Assembly: GCA_963529855.1 (NCBI GenBank)
Contig: CAURZK010000004.1
Coordinates: 186,001 to 250,000, forward strand
Direction: 5' to 3'
From: 34-65-8 sp963529855
GTDB taxonomy: Bacteria; Pseudomonadota; Alphaproteobacteria; Sphingomonadales; Sphingomonadaceae
DNA length: 64,000 nt
Shown: positions 51,140-60,403 of the stretch, piece by piece
Layout: every line of letters begins with the position of its first letter
Numbering within the stretch: position 1 is the first letter of the stretch
Program-made: the position numbers and the translations under genes
Notes under the pieces: model-generated
Databases searched by the model: none
What the model was told of the DNA's origin: nothing
Seen by the model: the letters and a program-made list of their open reading frames with translations, nothing else

Positions 51140-51667
51140 TCAGTCTTCCGGGCCGAGCGCGGGGTCGAGATCGCGTGGCCGGATGAAATGCACCAGCCGG
51201 GCCGATCCTTCGGCAAGGTCGGCCCAGTCGTCGATGTCGATTTCGAACACGGCATAAGTCGCGGTGGGAAACTTGCGCGCCGCCTCGTCGAACAGGGCAT
51301 CTTCCGCTTCGGGGGGGACGAGCGCAAACAGGACTTCCTGCAAACCGGGGTTGTGCCCGGTCACCAAAACTGCCGCCGCATCGCCGGCACCTTCGCGCAC
51401 GGCGTCCAGGATGGTTTCCGCACTGGCCAGATAAAGCCGCTCGTCCCAGCGCGGTTCGATATCGGGCAGGGCAGCCTCCAGCGTGCGCCTGACCCGTTCC
51501 GCCGGGCTCGCAAGAACGCGATCCCATGCGACCCCGTGTTCACGAATATGGCGGCCGATCAGGCGCGCCCCGCGGCGACCGCGCTCATTCAGTGATCGGT
51601 CGAAATCGCGCTTGGCGAGATCGTCCCAGTCTGACTTTGCATGGCGGAGGAGGCCGAGGGTTTTCAC
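51140..51667 (-). CDS. SixA-like histidine phosphatase
   Basis: A 175-residue histidine-phosphatase protein with the RHG-type motif LLRHAKSDWDDLAKRDFDR and the second catalytic His in VLVTGHNPGLQEVL. SixA of E. coli removes phosphate from His-phosphotransfer domains such as ArcB and PtsO; the substrate here is unknown. It meets soxR stop to stop and overlaps the helicase gene by 4 bp (ATGA). Confidence 0.87.
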   Translation of the reverse strand: MKTLGLLRHAKSDWDDLAKRDFDRSLNERGRRGARLIGRHIREHGVAWDRVLASPAERVRRTLEAALPDIEPRWDERLYLASAETILDAVREGAGDAAAVLVTGHNPGLQEVLFALVPPEAEDALFDEAARKFPTATYAVFEIDIDDWADLAEGSARLVHFIRPRDLDPALGPED

Positions 51668-54396
51668 TGAACGGCCTCGTTGCCGTTTTCCGCTGCGGCT
51701 GCAAGCCCCGTTACGCCCCGGGCAACGCGATCCAGTGCTTCATCCAGCGTCAGGCGCACGACCGGCGTGCCCGGCGGAAACGCGGTCAGCAGGCGGCTGG
51801 GGAAGGCCGACGAGAGGACCACGAAATGCCCCGCGTCGTCGCGGCTGCGGATCAGGCGGCCAAACGCCTGCGCCAGCCGGGCGCGAATGATGCGGTCGTC
51901 ATGCGCGCTGCCGCCATTGGCCGCCCGGCGGGCGCGATGAAGAATATCGGGGCGCGGCCACGGAACTTGTTCCAGGACGACGCAGCGCAGCGATTCGCCG
52001 GGCACGTCCACTCCGTCGCGAAGGGCATCGGTGCCCAGCAGACTGGCCCGCGGATCGTCGCGAAAGATGTCGACCAGCGTGCCCGTGTCGATCGGATCGA
52101 CATGCTGGGCGTAGAGCGGCAATCCCATACGCGCCAGCCGATCCGCGATCCTGCCATAGACTGCGCGCAGACGCCGCACTGCGGTAAACAGGCCCAGCAC
52201 CCCGCCGCCAGCCGCCTCGATCAGCCGGGCATAGGCACCGGCAAGCGCGGGCAGATCGCCGCGCGGCACGTCCGTGACAATCAGCACCTCTGCCCGGCGG
52301 GCGTAATCGAACGGGCTCTCGGCCGCGGCCAGCATCGGGGCGACGTCCAGATGGCCTGCACCGCTGCGCGCGATCGCGCCATCCCATTCCTCGCCATTCG
52401 CGCCCCGATCGCATAGCGTTGCCGAGGTAATCATGACCCCGTGCGCAGGTTCGAGCACCACGCGGGCGAACGGCTTCATCGGATCGAGCCAGCGGCGGTG
52501 GACGCCAACGTCGAATTCGCGCGCTTCGCTTCGTTCGACCGACAGCCAGTCGACGAATTCGGGATCGGCCGGGCCGCCCAGGCACGCCAGTAGGGCCTCC
52601 CACGCCTGGATCAGATCGATCCGCCAGGCAAGCGAGTGGCGTGCGCCCTCGATCCGTGCGCGGCCCTGGGCATCGAGCCAGTCCGGCGCGTCTTCCAGCA
52701 CCGCTTCCAGCCGCGCGGCGAGCTTTGCCAGCGGCTGGCGAATGCGGGCGAGTGCCCCCTGCGCCTCCTGTGCGGCCTCCACCACCGGTCCGGGCAACTG
52801 CGAAGCTTCCGTCTCGATGCCGTAGCACGCCTCCTGCCCGCCGCTCTCATCGCGGGCGTAAGTCGTTGCGCGCACGGCCGCGAGCAAGGCCTCAAGTGGG
52901 CCGTGCGGCTCGTTTTCGCCCAGCCGCTGCAGCCAGCCGTCCGAAGGCAGAGCATGGGCAGCCTCGACCGCTGCCTCGATGGCCTCGCCGCCGGCATCGT
53001 CGTAACTGGCGACATCGGCCAGTCGTGCAGCCAGTCCCCGGCGGCGGCCCTTCGCATTGCGTTCCGGCCCCACGATCCAGCGCCGCAATTCAATGGCTTC
53101 CTGCCCGGTCAAGGCGGCGGCGAAAGTGGAATCGGCGGCGTCGAACACGTGGTGTCCTTCGTCGAACACGATCCGGGTGGGCCGATTGGCAGGATCGCGA
53201 GCGCGCGCTGCATTGACCATCACCAGCGCATGATTGGCAATGACCAGATCAGCCTGAGCGGAGGCGCGCGCAGCGCGTTCGATGAAGCATTTCCGGTAAT
53301 GCGGGCAGCCGGCGTAAACACATTCGCCGCGCTGATCGGTCAATGCGGCGATGCCCCGCTTCCTGAACAGCGTTCCCAGCCAACCGGGCAAATCGCCGCC
53401 GATCATGTCGCCGTCTTGCGTATAGGCGGCCCAGCGCGCGACCAGTTGGGCCAGCATTGCCGCGCGGCCGCCAAACCCGCCTTGCAGCGCATCTTCCAAA
53501 TTAAGGAGGCACAGGTAGTTTTCGCGACCCTTGCGCACCACGACCGGGCGGCTGCCGTCGCCCCGCCGCTCCGGCCAGGCGCGCCGCGCCTCGGCGCGCA
53601 ACTGGCGCTGGAGGTTTTTGGTATAAGTGCTGACCCAAGCGGTGCCGCCTGACGCCGAAGCCCAGAGAGAGGCAGGGGTGAGATAGCCCAAAGTCTTGCC
53701 GATGCCCGTTCCCGCCTGCGCCAACAACACGTGCGGCTCCCCGCGGGCGCGCCGGGGGGCAAACACCTTGCCAGCCTCCCGCGCGTAGCTGCGCTGCCCC
53801 TCGCGCCGTTCCGACCCGGTACCCGTGAGGTGTTCGAGCTGCGCATCGATTTCGGCCGGAGGCATGGCGACCTGCGCCGGTTGGGGCCGTTCGGGCACGT
53901 CCTCCCACTCCGGAAGCCGCGAAAACAGCCATCTTTCCGCAGTATCTGGCCGGGCGATATGCGGAAGGAGCACCTGCGCCCACGGCCAACGCAGCCGCAT
54001 GAGGGACTGGAGCGCGGACCAAGCCCCCTCTCGTTCGGCCCACCCTTCGCTGGCGCACGTGGCGACCAGCGCGGCAGCCGCTTTCTGGAGCAGGGCGGGG
54101 ACACCGTCGTCGCTCCCCGCATCTTCCAGTCCCAGCGCGTGAGCCAACCCTTTGGGCGTCGGCACGCAGAACCGGGCGGGATGGATGAAGGCGAACAGCT
54201 CCAGCACGTCGAGCCCCGAAAGATCGGGGTACCCCAATCGGCTGGCGACCAGCGGCGCGTTCAATAACAGCAGCGGCGTATCGGCGGCCGCCATGATAGC
54301 TTCGCCTCTGGAGCACGACCGGGTGACCCCATCAGACCCGCGCAGCCAGGTTCCCGCGTGCGACGCATGGAGCGCGGGAAGGGCCAGAATCGTCAT
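51664..54396 (-). CDS. XPD/DinG-type Fe-S DNA helicase
   Basis: A 910-residue ATP-dependent helicase. Walker A is GTGIGKT (229-235), the box II is DEGH (412-415), and four Cys (C296, C359, C364, C370, in YLCLL, ECVYAGCPHYRKC) sit where XPD and DinG bind a [4Fe-4S] cluster. C-terminal motifs include LLGTDALRDGVDVPGESL and QAFGRLIRSRDDAGHF. About 220 residues before Walker A match no domain I recognise. It may unwind DNA in repair or stress. ATG 54396 is used. Confidence 0.92.
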   Translation of the reverse strand: MTILALPALHASHAGTWLRGSDGVTRSCSRGEAIMAAADTPLLLLNAPLVASRLGYPDLSGLDVLELFAFIHPARFCVPTPKGLAHALGLEDAGSDDGVPALLQKAAAALVATCASEGWAEREGAWSALQSLMRLRWPWAQVLLPHIARPDTAERWLFSRLPEWEDVPERPQPAQVAMPPAEIDAQLEHLTGTGSERREGQRSYAREAGKVFAPRRARGEPHVLLAQAGTGIGKTLGYLTPASLWASASGGTAWVSTYTKNLQRQLRAEARRAWPERRGDGSRPVVVRKGRENYLCLLNLEDALQGGFGGRAAMLAQLVARWAAYTQDGDMIGGDLPGWLGTLFRKRGIAALTDQRGECVYAGCPHYRKCFIERAARASAQADLVIANHALVMVNAARARDPANRPTRIVFDEGHHVFDAADSTFAAALTGQEAIELRRWIVGPERNAKGRRRGLAARLADVASYDDAGGEAIEAAVEAAHALPSDGWLQRLGENEPHGPLEALLAAVRATTYARDESGGQEACYGIETEASQLPGPVVEAAQEAQGALARIRQPLAKLAARLEAVLEDAPDWLDAQGRARIEGARHSLAWRIDLIQAWEALLACLGGPADPEFVDWLSVERSEAREFDVGVHRRWLDPMKPFARVVLEPAHGVMITSATLCDRGANGEEWDGAIARSGAGHLDVAPMLAAAESPFDYARRAEVLIVTDVPRGDLPALAGAYARLIEAAGGGVLGLFTAVRRLRAVYGRIADRLARMGLPLYAQHVDPIDTGTLVDIFRDDPRASLLGTDALRDGVDVPGESLRCVVLEQVPWPRPDILHRARRAANGGSAHDDRIIRARLAQAFGRLIRSRDDAGHFVVLSSAFPSRLLTAFPPGTPVVRLTLDEALDRVARGVTGLAAAAENGNEAVQ

Positions 54397-54594
54397 TGCC
54401 GGCTCATGCGCAATTGAGAACGGAATGTAAACAAAACGACTTTCGGGTGATCCTGGACGCTTCAACTCATCGCAACCGAGGCGCGGTTAAACCCGTTGGG
54501 AAATTGATAAGATACTGTCCTGACGATGTTTATCCGATTGCTGAACAGCTGTTAATTGGAACGCAAGGCGGATCGCTGCCGTTTTTTGGACACT

Positions 54595-55605
54595 ATGCGA
54601 CACACAACTCATCTCGCTCGCAGCGCCCCCATCGCGATTGCCGCGATGCTGGCGCTTGGTACAACCCCGGCTCTGGCTCAGGACCCCGCCACGGCTGCTC
54701 CTCAGCAGCCAGTGATTGTTCTACCGCCAACGACGACAGCACCGACGCCTGCCCCGGCTCCTGCGCCGTCCCCGGTTCTGCAGGTGCCAGTCGCGCCGCA
54801 GCCGACCGTAACCGCGCCCCCGGCGTCGGCTGCGGTACCCGCTGAACGAGCCGAGCAAGCCCCAGCCGCGGCTACTTCGCCGCGAGCAGCGACGACCACC
54901 CGTCGCGCAGCTGCACAGGCCCCGCAACAAAACGCACCGCAGCCGTCTGCTCCGGTCGAAGCCGCCCCGGCTCCCGTGGACGCCCCGCTCGCGACGACGG
55001 CCGATCAACCCGCGTTCGCAGATCCGCTGCCGGAAGCGGTGCCGCTGCCCGCGGAAGCTGCAGTTGAACCTGCGAACTCCACCGCGGGCCAAGATTGGAC
55101 TGGCTTGGTTGCGCTGGCTCTTGCCGGGATCATCCCGCTCGGCTTTGCAATTTTTGCCTTCATGTGGTGGCGCCGCCGTTCGCACCGGACAAATTACGTG
55201 CCGGTCGAAACAATCGAGCAGCCCCTGCCGCGCAGCACCGCCAGCGCAGCGGTTACACCCGCGGTCGACCACGACCCCTATGTTCCGCAGGCGCCCAAGG
55301 CCGGGTTGCCGCCGGTTCCGGTGATGGCGATGTCCGCCGCCCAGTCGCGCAGCAGCGGCGAAGTCGTGCTGCCCCGCGAAATGCCCGCGACTTTCGCGGA
55401 GCGGGACAAGCTGCTTCGCCAGCTCGTCGCCGCAAAGCCGGATCGGGCCAACCCGTTCACTTCGCCCAAGGCTAGGGCGCGCCGTGCACGGCTGATCATG
55501 CAGTCCCTGGGGCGCAAGTTCGACACGGTCAGCCCCCGGTTCGACCTTAGCCAGTATTCCTACCGCTGGCCGAATCTGGCGAAGCCGCAGAGCGGTTTTG
55601 CCTGA
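54595..55605 (+). CDS. Pro/Ala-rich single-span envelope protein of unknown function
   Basis: A 336-residue protein: signal peptide (cleavage near PALAQD, residue 29), an extracytoplasmic linker of about 150 residues made of Pro, Ala, Thr and Val, one membrane helix (about 168-190, LVALALAGIIPLGFAIFAFM), then WWRRR and a cytoplasmic tail with the ordered end KLLRQLVAAKPDRANPF and LSQYSYRWPNLAKP. I recognise no family. The C-terminal block looks conserved and may be the functional part. A two-way terminator follows. Confidence 0.75.
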   Translation: MRHTTHLARSAPIAIAAMLALGTTPALAQDPATAAPQQPVIVLPPTTTAPTPAPAPAPSPVLQVPVAPQPTVTAPPASAAVPAERAEQAPAAATSPRAATTTRRAAAQAPQQNAPQPSAPVEAAPAPVDAPLATTADQPAFADPLPEAVPLPAEAAVEPANSTAGQDWTGLVALALAGIIPLGFAIFAFMWWRRRSHRTNYVPVETIEQPLPRSTASAAVTPAVDHDPYVPQAPKAGLPPVPVMAMSAAQSRSSGEVVLPREMPATFAERDKLLRQLVAAKPDRANPFTSPKARARRARLIMQSLGRKFDTVSPRFDLSQYSYRWPNLAKPQSGFA

Positions 55606-55631
55606 CCTCCCCACCGAGTGAGGTCGCAGGG

Positions 55632-55666
55632 AAGGGCGTCCGGTTCCTCAGGGATCGGGCGCCCTT
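55632..55666. terminator. Bidirectional terminator before csoR end
   Basis: A stem AAGGGCG/CGCCCTT (55632-55638 and 55660-55666), with an imperfect inner stem, is followed by TTCG on one strand and flanked by convergent gene ends. Confidence 0.65.
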
Positions 55667-55672
55667 TTCGCG

Positions 55673-55945
55673 TCATCGCTTCTGACGTTCCATCAGCTCG
55701 ATCAGTTCATTGAACTTGGCGCGTTGCTCGGCCTCGTCGCCACTGGCGATGGCTTCGGTAATGCAGCTTGCAGCGTGATCTTTCAGGACCTGGGTTTCGA
55801 CCTTCGCCAGCGCTGAACGAGCGGCTGCGAGTTGGGTCAACACGTCGATGCAATAGCGCCCCTCTTCAATCATCGTCGCGACACCGCGCACCTGACCGGC
55901 AACCCGGTTCAGCCGGTTGACCTGCGTTTTGCGTGTGTCGTCCAT
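55673..55945 (-). CDS. csoR: CsoR-family copper-sensing repressor
   Basis: A 90-residue all-helical regulator. The metal ligands are C32 (RYCIDVL), H57 and C61 (KDHAASC), the Cys-His-Cys spacing of copper-sensing CsoR and unlike the nickel (RcnR) or formaldehyde (FrmR) patterns. The start MDDTRKTQ at 55945 is chosen because this is the family N-terminus (QVNRLNRVAGQVRG follows). It is divergent from copA, and a CsoR operator sits between them. Copper binding should release the operator. Confidence 0.94.
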   Translation of the reverse strand: MDDTRKTQVNRLNRVAGQVRGVATMIEEGRYCIDVLTQLAAARSALAKVETQVLKDHAASCITEAIASGDEAEQRAKFNELIELMERQKR

Positions 55946-55959
55946 ATCAAACCCTTTGC

Positions 55960-55978
55960 TATACCCCTTGGGGGTATA
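55960..55978. promoter_or_regulatory. CsoR operator between csoR and copA
   Basis: The perfect inverted repeat TATACCCC/GGGGTATA with spacer TTG has the AT-rich ends and C/G runs of known CsoR sites. Its right arm overlaps a -10-like TATATA (55975-55980) facing copA. Confidence 0.9.
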
Positions 55979-56014
55979 TATAGCGATCATATGAATCGCG
56001 AAGCAAGGTCTGCC

Positions 56015-57733
56015 ATGCTGCAATTGTCCCGTCGACGCCTGATCGGTGTTTCCGCCTCATTGATCGCGGCGAGCGCGTTGCCCGTTCCCGGCTGGGCCAA
56101 GGGGCAATCGCTGAGCCATGCGCGCCGCGGTTTCGGCGAAGTGTCGGGCGAAGATATTCACCTCAGGATCGGCGAACATCATTTCACGACCGGCGCCCGC
56201 AGAGGCCATGCGATCGCGGTAAACGGCACGGTTCCGGGTCCGCTTCTGCGCCTGCGTGAAGGCCAGAACCTGCGCATTCACGTGCAGAATACCCTGAACG
56301 AAGACAGTTCGATCCACTGGCACGGCCTGCTACTGCCGTTTCAGTTCGACGGCGTGCCGGGCGTCAGCTTTCCCGGGATTCGCGCGGGCGAGACTTTCAC
56401 CTACGAATTTCCCGTGCGCCAGACCGGTACCTACTGGTGGCACAGCCATTCCGGGCTGCAGGAACAGGCGGGCCACTACGGCCCGATCGTGATCGAGGCG
56501 GCCGAGCCCGATCCGCGCTACGACTGCGACTATGTCGTGCTGCTGAGCGAGTTCACGCCGCTTCATCCGCACGACATCATGCGCAAGCTCAAGGTCGGTG
56601 AACACTACTTCAATCGTCAGATGCAGACCGCGACGGAAGGTGACATGCAGCTGTCAGAACGGCTGATGTGGGGCGGGATGCGGATGAACCCGCGCGACAT
56701 CGCCGACGTTGGCGGCGCGACTTACACTTTCCTCGTCAATGGCCATGGCCCGGCTGACGATCTGTCGTTTCAGTTCAATCCCGGAGAACGGGTGCGCCTG
56801 CGGGTGATCAACGGATCGGCGATGACGTTCTTCAACGTCCGTATTCCGGGCGTGCCGATGACGGTGATCGCTGCGGACGGTCAGGAGGTCGATCCGGTCG
56901 AAGTGGACGAATTCCAGATCGGAACGGCCGAAACCTATGATGTGATCGTGGCGCCGCCCGCAGGCACCCACGCGCTGGTGGCCGAGGCAATGGACCGTTC
57001 CGGCATGGGCCTGGCCACGCTCACCTCGCTGCCGGGCGGGCTTGCCACGCCGCCGCCGCTGCGCGAGGTGCCGACGCTGACGATGGCCGATATGGGCATG
57101 GGCGCGATGGATCACGGGGCGCACGGCGCTTCCCACGGTGGTTCGAGCGGCTCCTTGCATGGTGGCGGCCATACGATGGATCATTCGATGCGCGACACGT
57201 CGCAGTTGCCGCCGGATGTCGCGGTCGGGCCGGGTCTCGACATGGTCGCGCCAATGCCGGCCGACCGCATGGATTTCCCCGGGCTGGGCCTCGACACGGT
57301 CGATCACCGGGTGCTGCGCTATACCCAGCTCAAGGCACGCCATGCCAACCCGCACCGGATGCCGACGCGATCGATGGAAATCCACCTCACCGGGAATATG
57401 GAACGGTACATGTGGTCGTTCGACGGCAAGAAGTTCTCGTCCGTGACCGACGATCCCATTCGTTTCGCGTTCGACGAGCGGGTCAGGGTCAAACTGGTCA
57501 ATCAGACCATGATGGCGCACCCGATCCACCTCCACGGGCACTTTTTCGAACTGGTCAACGGGGCCGGGATGATGAACCAGCCGCTCAAGCATACGGTGGT
57601 GGTCCAGCCCGGCGGCACCGCGACATTTGATCTCACCGCCAATGAGCCGGGCGACTGGGCGTTTCATTGCCACCTCCTTTACCACATGCATGCAGGGATG
57701 ATGCAGGTCGTTACCGTGAGGCCGCTGGCATGA
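56015..57733 (+). CDS. copA: Periplasmic multicopper oxidase CopA
   Basis: CopA (PcoA) oxidises and binds copper in the periplasm. The 572-residue protein starts with a twin-arginine signal (SRRRLIG). The four copper motifs are SSIHWHG (H101, H103), YWWHSHSG (H143, H145), HPIHLHGHFFE and HCHLLYHMHAGM. A Met/His-rich loop (MADMGMGAMDHGAHG) lies before the last third. ATG 56015 is preferred over 55991, since it has AAGG six bases upstream and a longer leader after the predicted -10 box. copB overlaps as ATGA. Confidence 0.96.
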   Translation: MLQLSRRRLIGVSASLIAASALPVPGWAKGQSLSHARRGFGEVSGEDIHLRIGEHHFTTGARRGHAIAVNGTVPGPLLRLREGQNLRIHVQNTLNEDSSIHWHGLLLPFQFDGVPGVSFPGIRAGETFTYEFPVRQTGTYWWHSHSGLQEQAGHYGPIVIEAAEPDPRYDCDYVVLLSEFTPLHPHDIMRKLKVGEHYFNRQMQTATEGDMQLSERLMWGGMRMNPRDIADVGGATYTFLVNGHGPADDLSFQFNPGERVRLRVINGSAMTFFNVRIPGVPMTVIAADGQEVDPVEVDEFQIGTAETYDVIVAPPAGTHALVAEAMDRSGMGLATLTSLPGGLATPPPLREVPTLTMADMGMGAMDHGAHGASHGGSSGSLHGGGHTMDHSMRDTSQLPPDVAVGPGLDMVAPMPADRMDFPGLGLDTVDHRVLRYTQLKARHANPHRMPTRSMEIHLTGNMERYMWSFDGKKFSSVTDDPIRFAFDERVRVKLVNQTMMAHPIHLHGHFFELVNGAGMMNQPLKHTVVVQPGGTATFDLTANEPGDWAFHCHLLYHMHAGMMQVVTVRPLA

Positions 57734-58746
57734 TCCGCGCAACGTTGCTTGCCGCTGCTGCGATGGTGGCATCGCCCGCCCTGGCACAGGATCATTCGGG
57801 GCACGCGCCTGAACCGCTCAAGCTGCCACCGCCCACTCAGGCGCCCTTGCAACTGCCCGGAGCGCCGCCGGTTGCCGATCCCCATGCCGGGATGGACCAT
57901 TCGCAGATGGACCATTCCCAGATGGACCATTCCCAGATGGACCATTCCCAGATGGACCATTCCCAAATGGACCATTCCCAGATGGATCACGGGCCGAAAG
58001 GTCCCGATGCGCCGCCGCCACCGCAAGCGTTCGAAGGGCCGCTGCACGCCGCGGACGCGTTCTGGGGCGGGGATGCGATGGCCCGGGCGCGCGAGGAAAG
58101 CCGCGCTGAACACGGCGTGATGACCACCGGCATGGTCATGCTCGAACGGCTGGAGGCGCGACTGGCCGGTGGCCACGACGCATACCTGTGGGATGCCTCC
58201 GCCTGGTACGGCGGTGATATCGACAAGTTCTACATCAAGTCCGAAGGCGAAGGCGAATTCGGCGGTGCGGTCGAAGATGCCGAGGTTCAGGCGCTGTGGT
58301 CACGCGCGATCGGACCATTCTTCGATTTGCAGACAGGCGTTCGGCTCGATCTTAAGCCTGAAACGCGCAGCCATCTGGTCCTCGGCGTGCAGGGGCTCGC
58401 GCCTTACATGTGGCATGTAGATGCAGCCGCTTATCTATCCGATCGGGGCGACCTGACTGCAAAGGTCGAGGGCGAGTACGATCAGAAGATCACCCAGTCC
58501 CTGATCCTGCAGCCGCGCGCAGAGCTGGAACTGGCCGTACAGGACATTCCCGAGCGCGGGGTCGGTACGGGCCTGGTCAAGGCCGAAGCCGGTTTACGCC
58601 TGCGTTACGAAATCGCGCGCGAATTCGCGCCTTATGTAGGCGTTGAGTACGAGGCGAAGCTGGGCGGAACCGCTGATTTGGCTCGATCTGCCGGCGACGA
58701 TGCCGACGGCGTGGCGCTGGTTCTGGGCGTTCGTGCCTGGTTCTGA
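57730..58746 (+). CDS. copB: Copper resistance protein CopB
   Basis: CopB (PcoB) is an outer-membrane copper protein that works with CopA. The 338-residue protein has a Sec signal (cleavage near ALAQ, residue 20), then a Met/His-rich region with six MDHSQ repeats (residues 55-84), and a C-terminal beta-barrel part of amphipathic strands ending in VALVLGVRAWF. Barrel start shows EGPLHAADAFWGGDAM. It is translationally coupled to copA. copC and copD are not next to it. Confidence 0.95.
   Translation: MIRATLLAAAAMVASPALAQDHSGHAPEPLKLPPPTQAPLQLPGAPPVADPHAGMDHSQMDHSQMDHSQMDHSQMDHSQMDHSQMDHGPKGPDAPPPPQAFEGPLHAADAFWGGDAMARAREESRAEHGVMTTGMVMLERLEARLAGGHDAYLWDASAWYGGDIDKFYIKSEGEGEFGGAVEDAEVQALWSRAIGPFFDLQTGVRLDLKPETRSHLVLGVQGLAPYMWHVDAAAYLSDRGDLTAKVEGEYDQKITQSLILQPRAELELAVQDIPERGVGTGLVKAEAGLRLRYEIAREFAPYVGVEYEAKLGGTADLARSAGDDADGVALVLGVRAWF
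57892..57981 (+). repeat. Six 15-bp repeats encoding MDHSQ in copB
   Basis: Six head-to-tail 15-bp units, mostly ATGGACCATTCCCAG, encode the metal-binding MDHSQ. Units differ at only one base (TCG in the first, CAA in the fifth), and a seventh variant (MDHGP) follows. Near-identity suggests recent expansion by slippage. Confidence 0.95.
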
Positions 58747-58795
58747 ACTGCCTTCGCACTTGCAACACGGCGCGGCATAAGCAACACGCTCCGCC

Positions 58796-60403
58796 ATGAC
58801 CGAGCAGACCCTTATCGAAGCCGCCCGCGTGTCCAAGGCCTGGCCGTTCGAGGAGGCGAAAAAGCTGCTCAAGCGCTATCCCGATGGCGTGAAGCCGGAT
58901 GGATCGCCGGTGCTGTTCGAAACCGGGTATGGCCCCAGCGGCTTGCCGCATATCGGCACGTTCCAGGAAGTGCTGCGGACCACGCTGGTCCGGCGCGCGT
59001 TCGAAGCGATGACCGGCGGGGCGCCCACCCGGCTGGTTGCGTTCAGCGACGACATGGATGGGCTGCGCAAGGTGCCGGACAATGTGCCGAACCGCGAAAT
59101 GCTGGCAGAACATCTCGGCCGGCCGCTGACGCGCGTGCCCGATCCTTTCAATGCGGGCTACGACAGCTTCGCTGCGCACAACAACGCCATGTTGCGCCAG
59201 TTCCTCGACCAGTTCGGGTTCGATTACGAGTTCGTGTCGGCCAGCGACCGATACAATTCCGGCGCGTTCGACGAGGCCCTGCGGCAGGTGCTGCGTCAGA
59301 ATCAGGCAATCCTCGATATCATGTTGCCGACCCTGCGGGAGGAACGGCGCCGGACATACTCGCCGATCATGCCGATCAGCCCTGCGACCGGTGCCGTGTT
59401 GCAGGTGCCGGTGGAGGTGGTCGATGCCGAGGCCGGGATCGTTCGCTTTACCGACGAGGACGGCAGCACTGTCGAGCAGTCGGCACTGGGCGGCATGGCC
59501 AAGCTGCAATGGAAGGTCGACTGGGCGATGCGCTGGGTCGCGCTGGGTGTCGATTACGAGATGTACGGCAAGGACCTGACCGACAGCGGCATCCAGTCCG
59601 GCAAGATCGCGCAGGCATTGGGTGGCCGCAAGCCGGAAGGCCTGACCTACGAGCTGTTTCTCGACGCCAACGGCGAAAAGATTTCCAAGTCCAAGGGCAA
59701 CGGACTGACGATCGAGGAATGGCTGACCTATGGCAGCGAAGAGAGCCTGGGCTTCTATATTTTCCCCAACCCCAAGAGCGCCAAGAGCCTGCACCCCGGT
59801 GTGATCCCGCGGGCGGTCGACGATTACTGGCAGTTCCGCGCCGCGCTGGCCGAGCAGCCGCTCGACAAGCAGCTGGGCAATCCGGTGTGGCACCTGCTCG
59901 GTGCCACCGATGCGGGTCGCAAGGGCGCTGGCGACAGCCTGCCTGTCAGCTATGCGCTGCTGCTTAATCTCGTCGGCGTGCTGGGGGCGGGGGCAAGCCG
60001 TGAACAGGTCTGGTCCTATCTCGGCAATTACGTGCCCGATGCGGACCCGGCCAGGCACCCCGAACTCGACGCACTGGTCACCACCGCGCTCGCCTACAAC
60101 CGCGACTTCGTCGCGCCGACGCTGCGCCGGCGCGCGCCGACTTCGAATGAGGCGGCCGCCTTGCGCGAGCTTGACGCCTATCTGGCCGATATTGGCGAAG
60201 ATGTCCCCGCCGAAGAGATCCAGACCGCAGTCTACGAAATCGGCAAGCGCGAAGAGCATGGCTTCGCCAGCCTGCGCGACTGGTTCAAGGCGCTGTACGA
60301 GACGCTACTCGGCAGCGAGCAGGGCCCGCGCATGGGCAGCTTCATCGCGCTCTACGGCGTTGCCAACACCCGCGCACTGATTGCCGAGGCGCTAGCTGCC
60401 TGA
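58796..60403 (+). CDS. lysS: Lysyl-tRNA synthetase, class I
   Basis: This charges tRNA-Lys. The 535-residue enzyme is class I (archaeal/alphaproteobacterial type), shown by the HIGH-type GPSGLPHIGTFQ and the KMSKS-type GEKISKSKGNGL. The C-terminus is the long helical domain of the family. The start MTEQTLIEAARVSKAWPF fits. It converges with the oxygenase gene. Confidence 0.97.
   Translation: MTEQTLIEAARVSKAWPFEEAKKLLKRYPDGVKPDGSPVLFETGYGPSGLPHIGTFQEVLRTTLVRRAFEAMTGGAPTRLVAFSDDMDGLRKVPDNVPNREMLAEHLGRPLTRVPDPFNAGYDSFAAHNNAMLRQFLDQFGFDYEFVSASDRYNSGAFDEALRQVLRQNQAILDIMLPTLREERRRTYSPIMPISPATGAVLQVPVEVVDAEAGIVRFTDEDGSTVEQSALGGMAKLQWKVDWAMRWVALGVDYEMYGKDLTDSGIQSGKIAQALGGRKPEGLTYELFLDANGEKISKSKGNGLTIEEWLTYGSEESLGFYIFPNPKSAKSLHPGVIPRAVDDYWQFRAALAEQPLDKQLGNPVWHLLGATDAGRKGAGDSLPVSYALLLNLVGVLGAGASREQVWSYLGNYVPDADPARHPELDALVTTALAYNRDFVAPTLRRRAPTSNEAAALRELDAYLADIGEDVPAEEIQTAVYEIGKREEHGFASLRDWFKALYETLLGSEQGPRMGSFIALYGVANTRALIAEALAA

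Noticed and set aside
51664..51667. SixA-helicase overlap considered as a frameshifted fusion
   Set aside because: It is a normal ATGA overlap; both proteins are complete, with family-typical ends.
54558..54583. GGAAC-N17-CGTT, a match to the EcfG general-stress promoter of alphaproteobacteria
   Set aside because: About one such match is expected by chance in a window of this size, and the predicted transcript start would leave only a few bases before the ATG at 54595. Transcript mapping would settle it.
57892..57981. Short regular repeats considered as a CRISPR-like array
   Set aside because: The 15-bp units are contiguous, without spacers, and encode MDHSQ inside copB.
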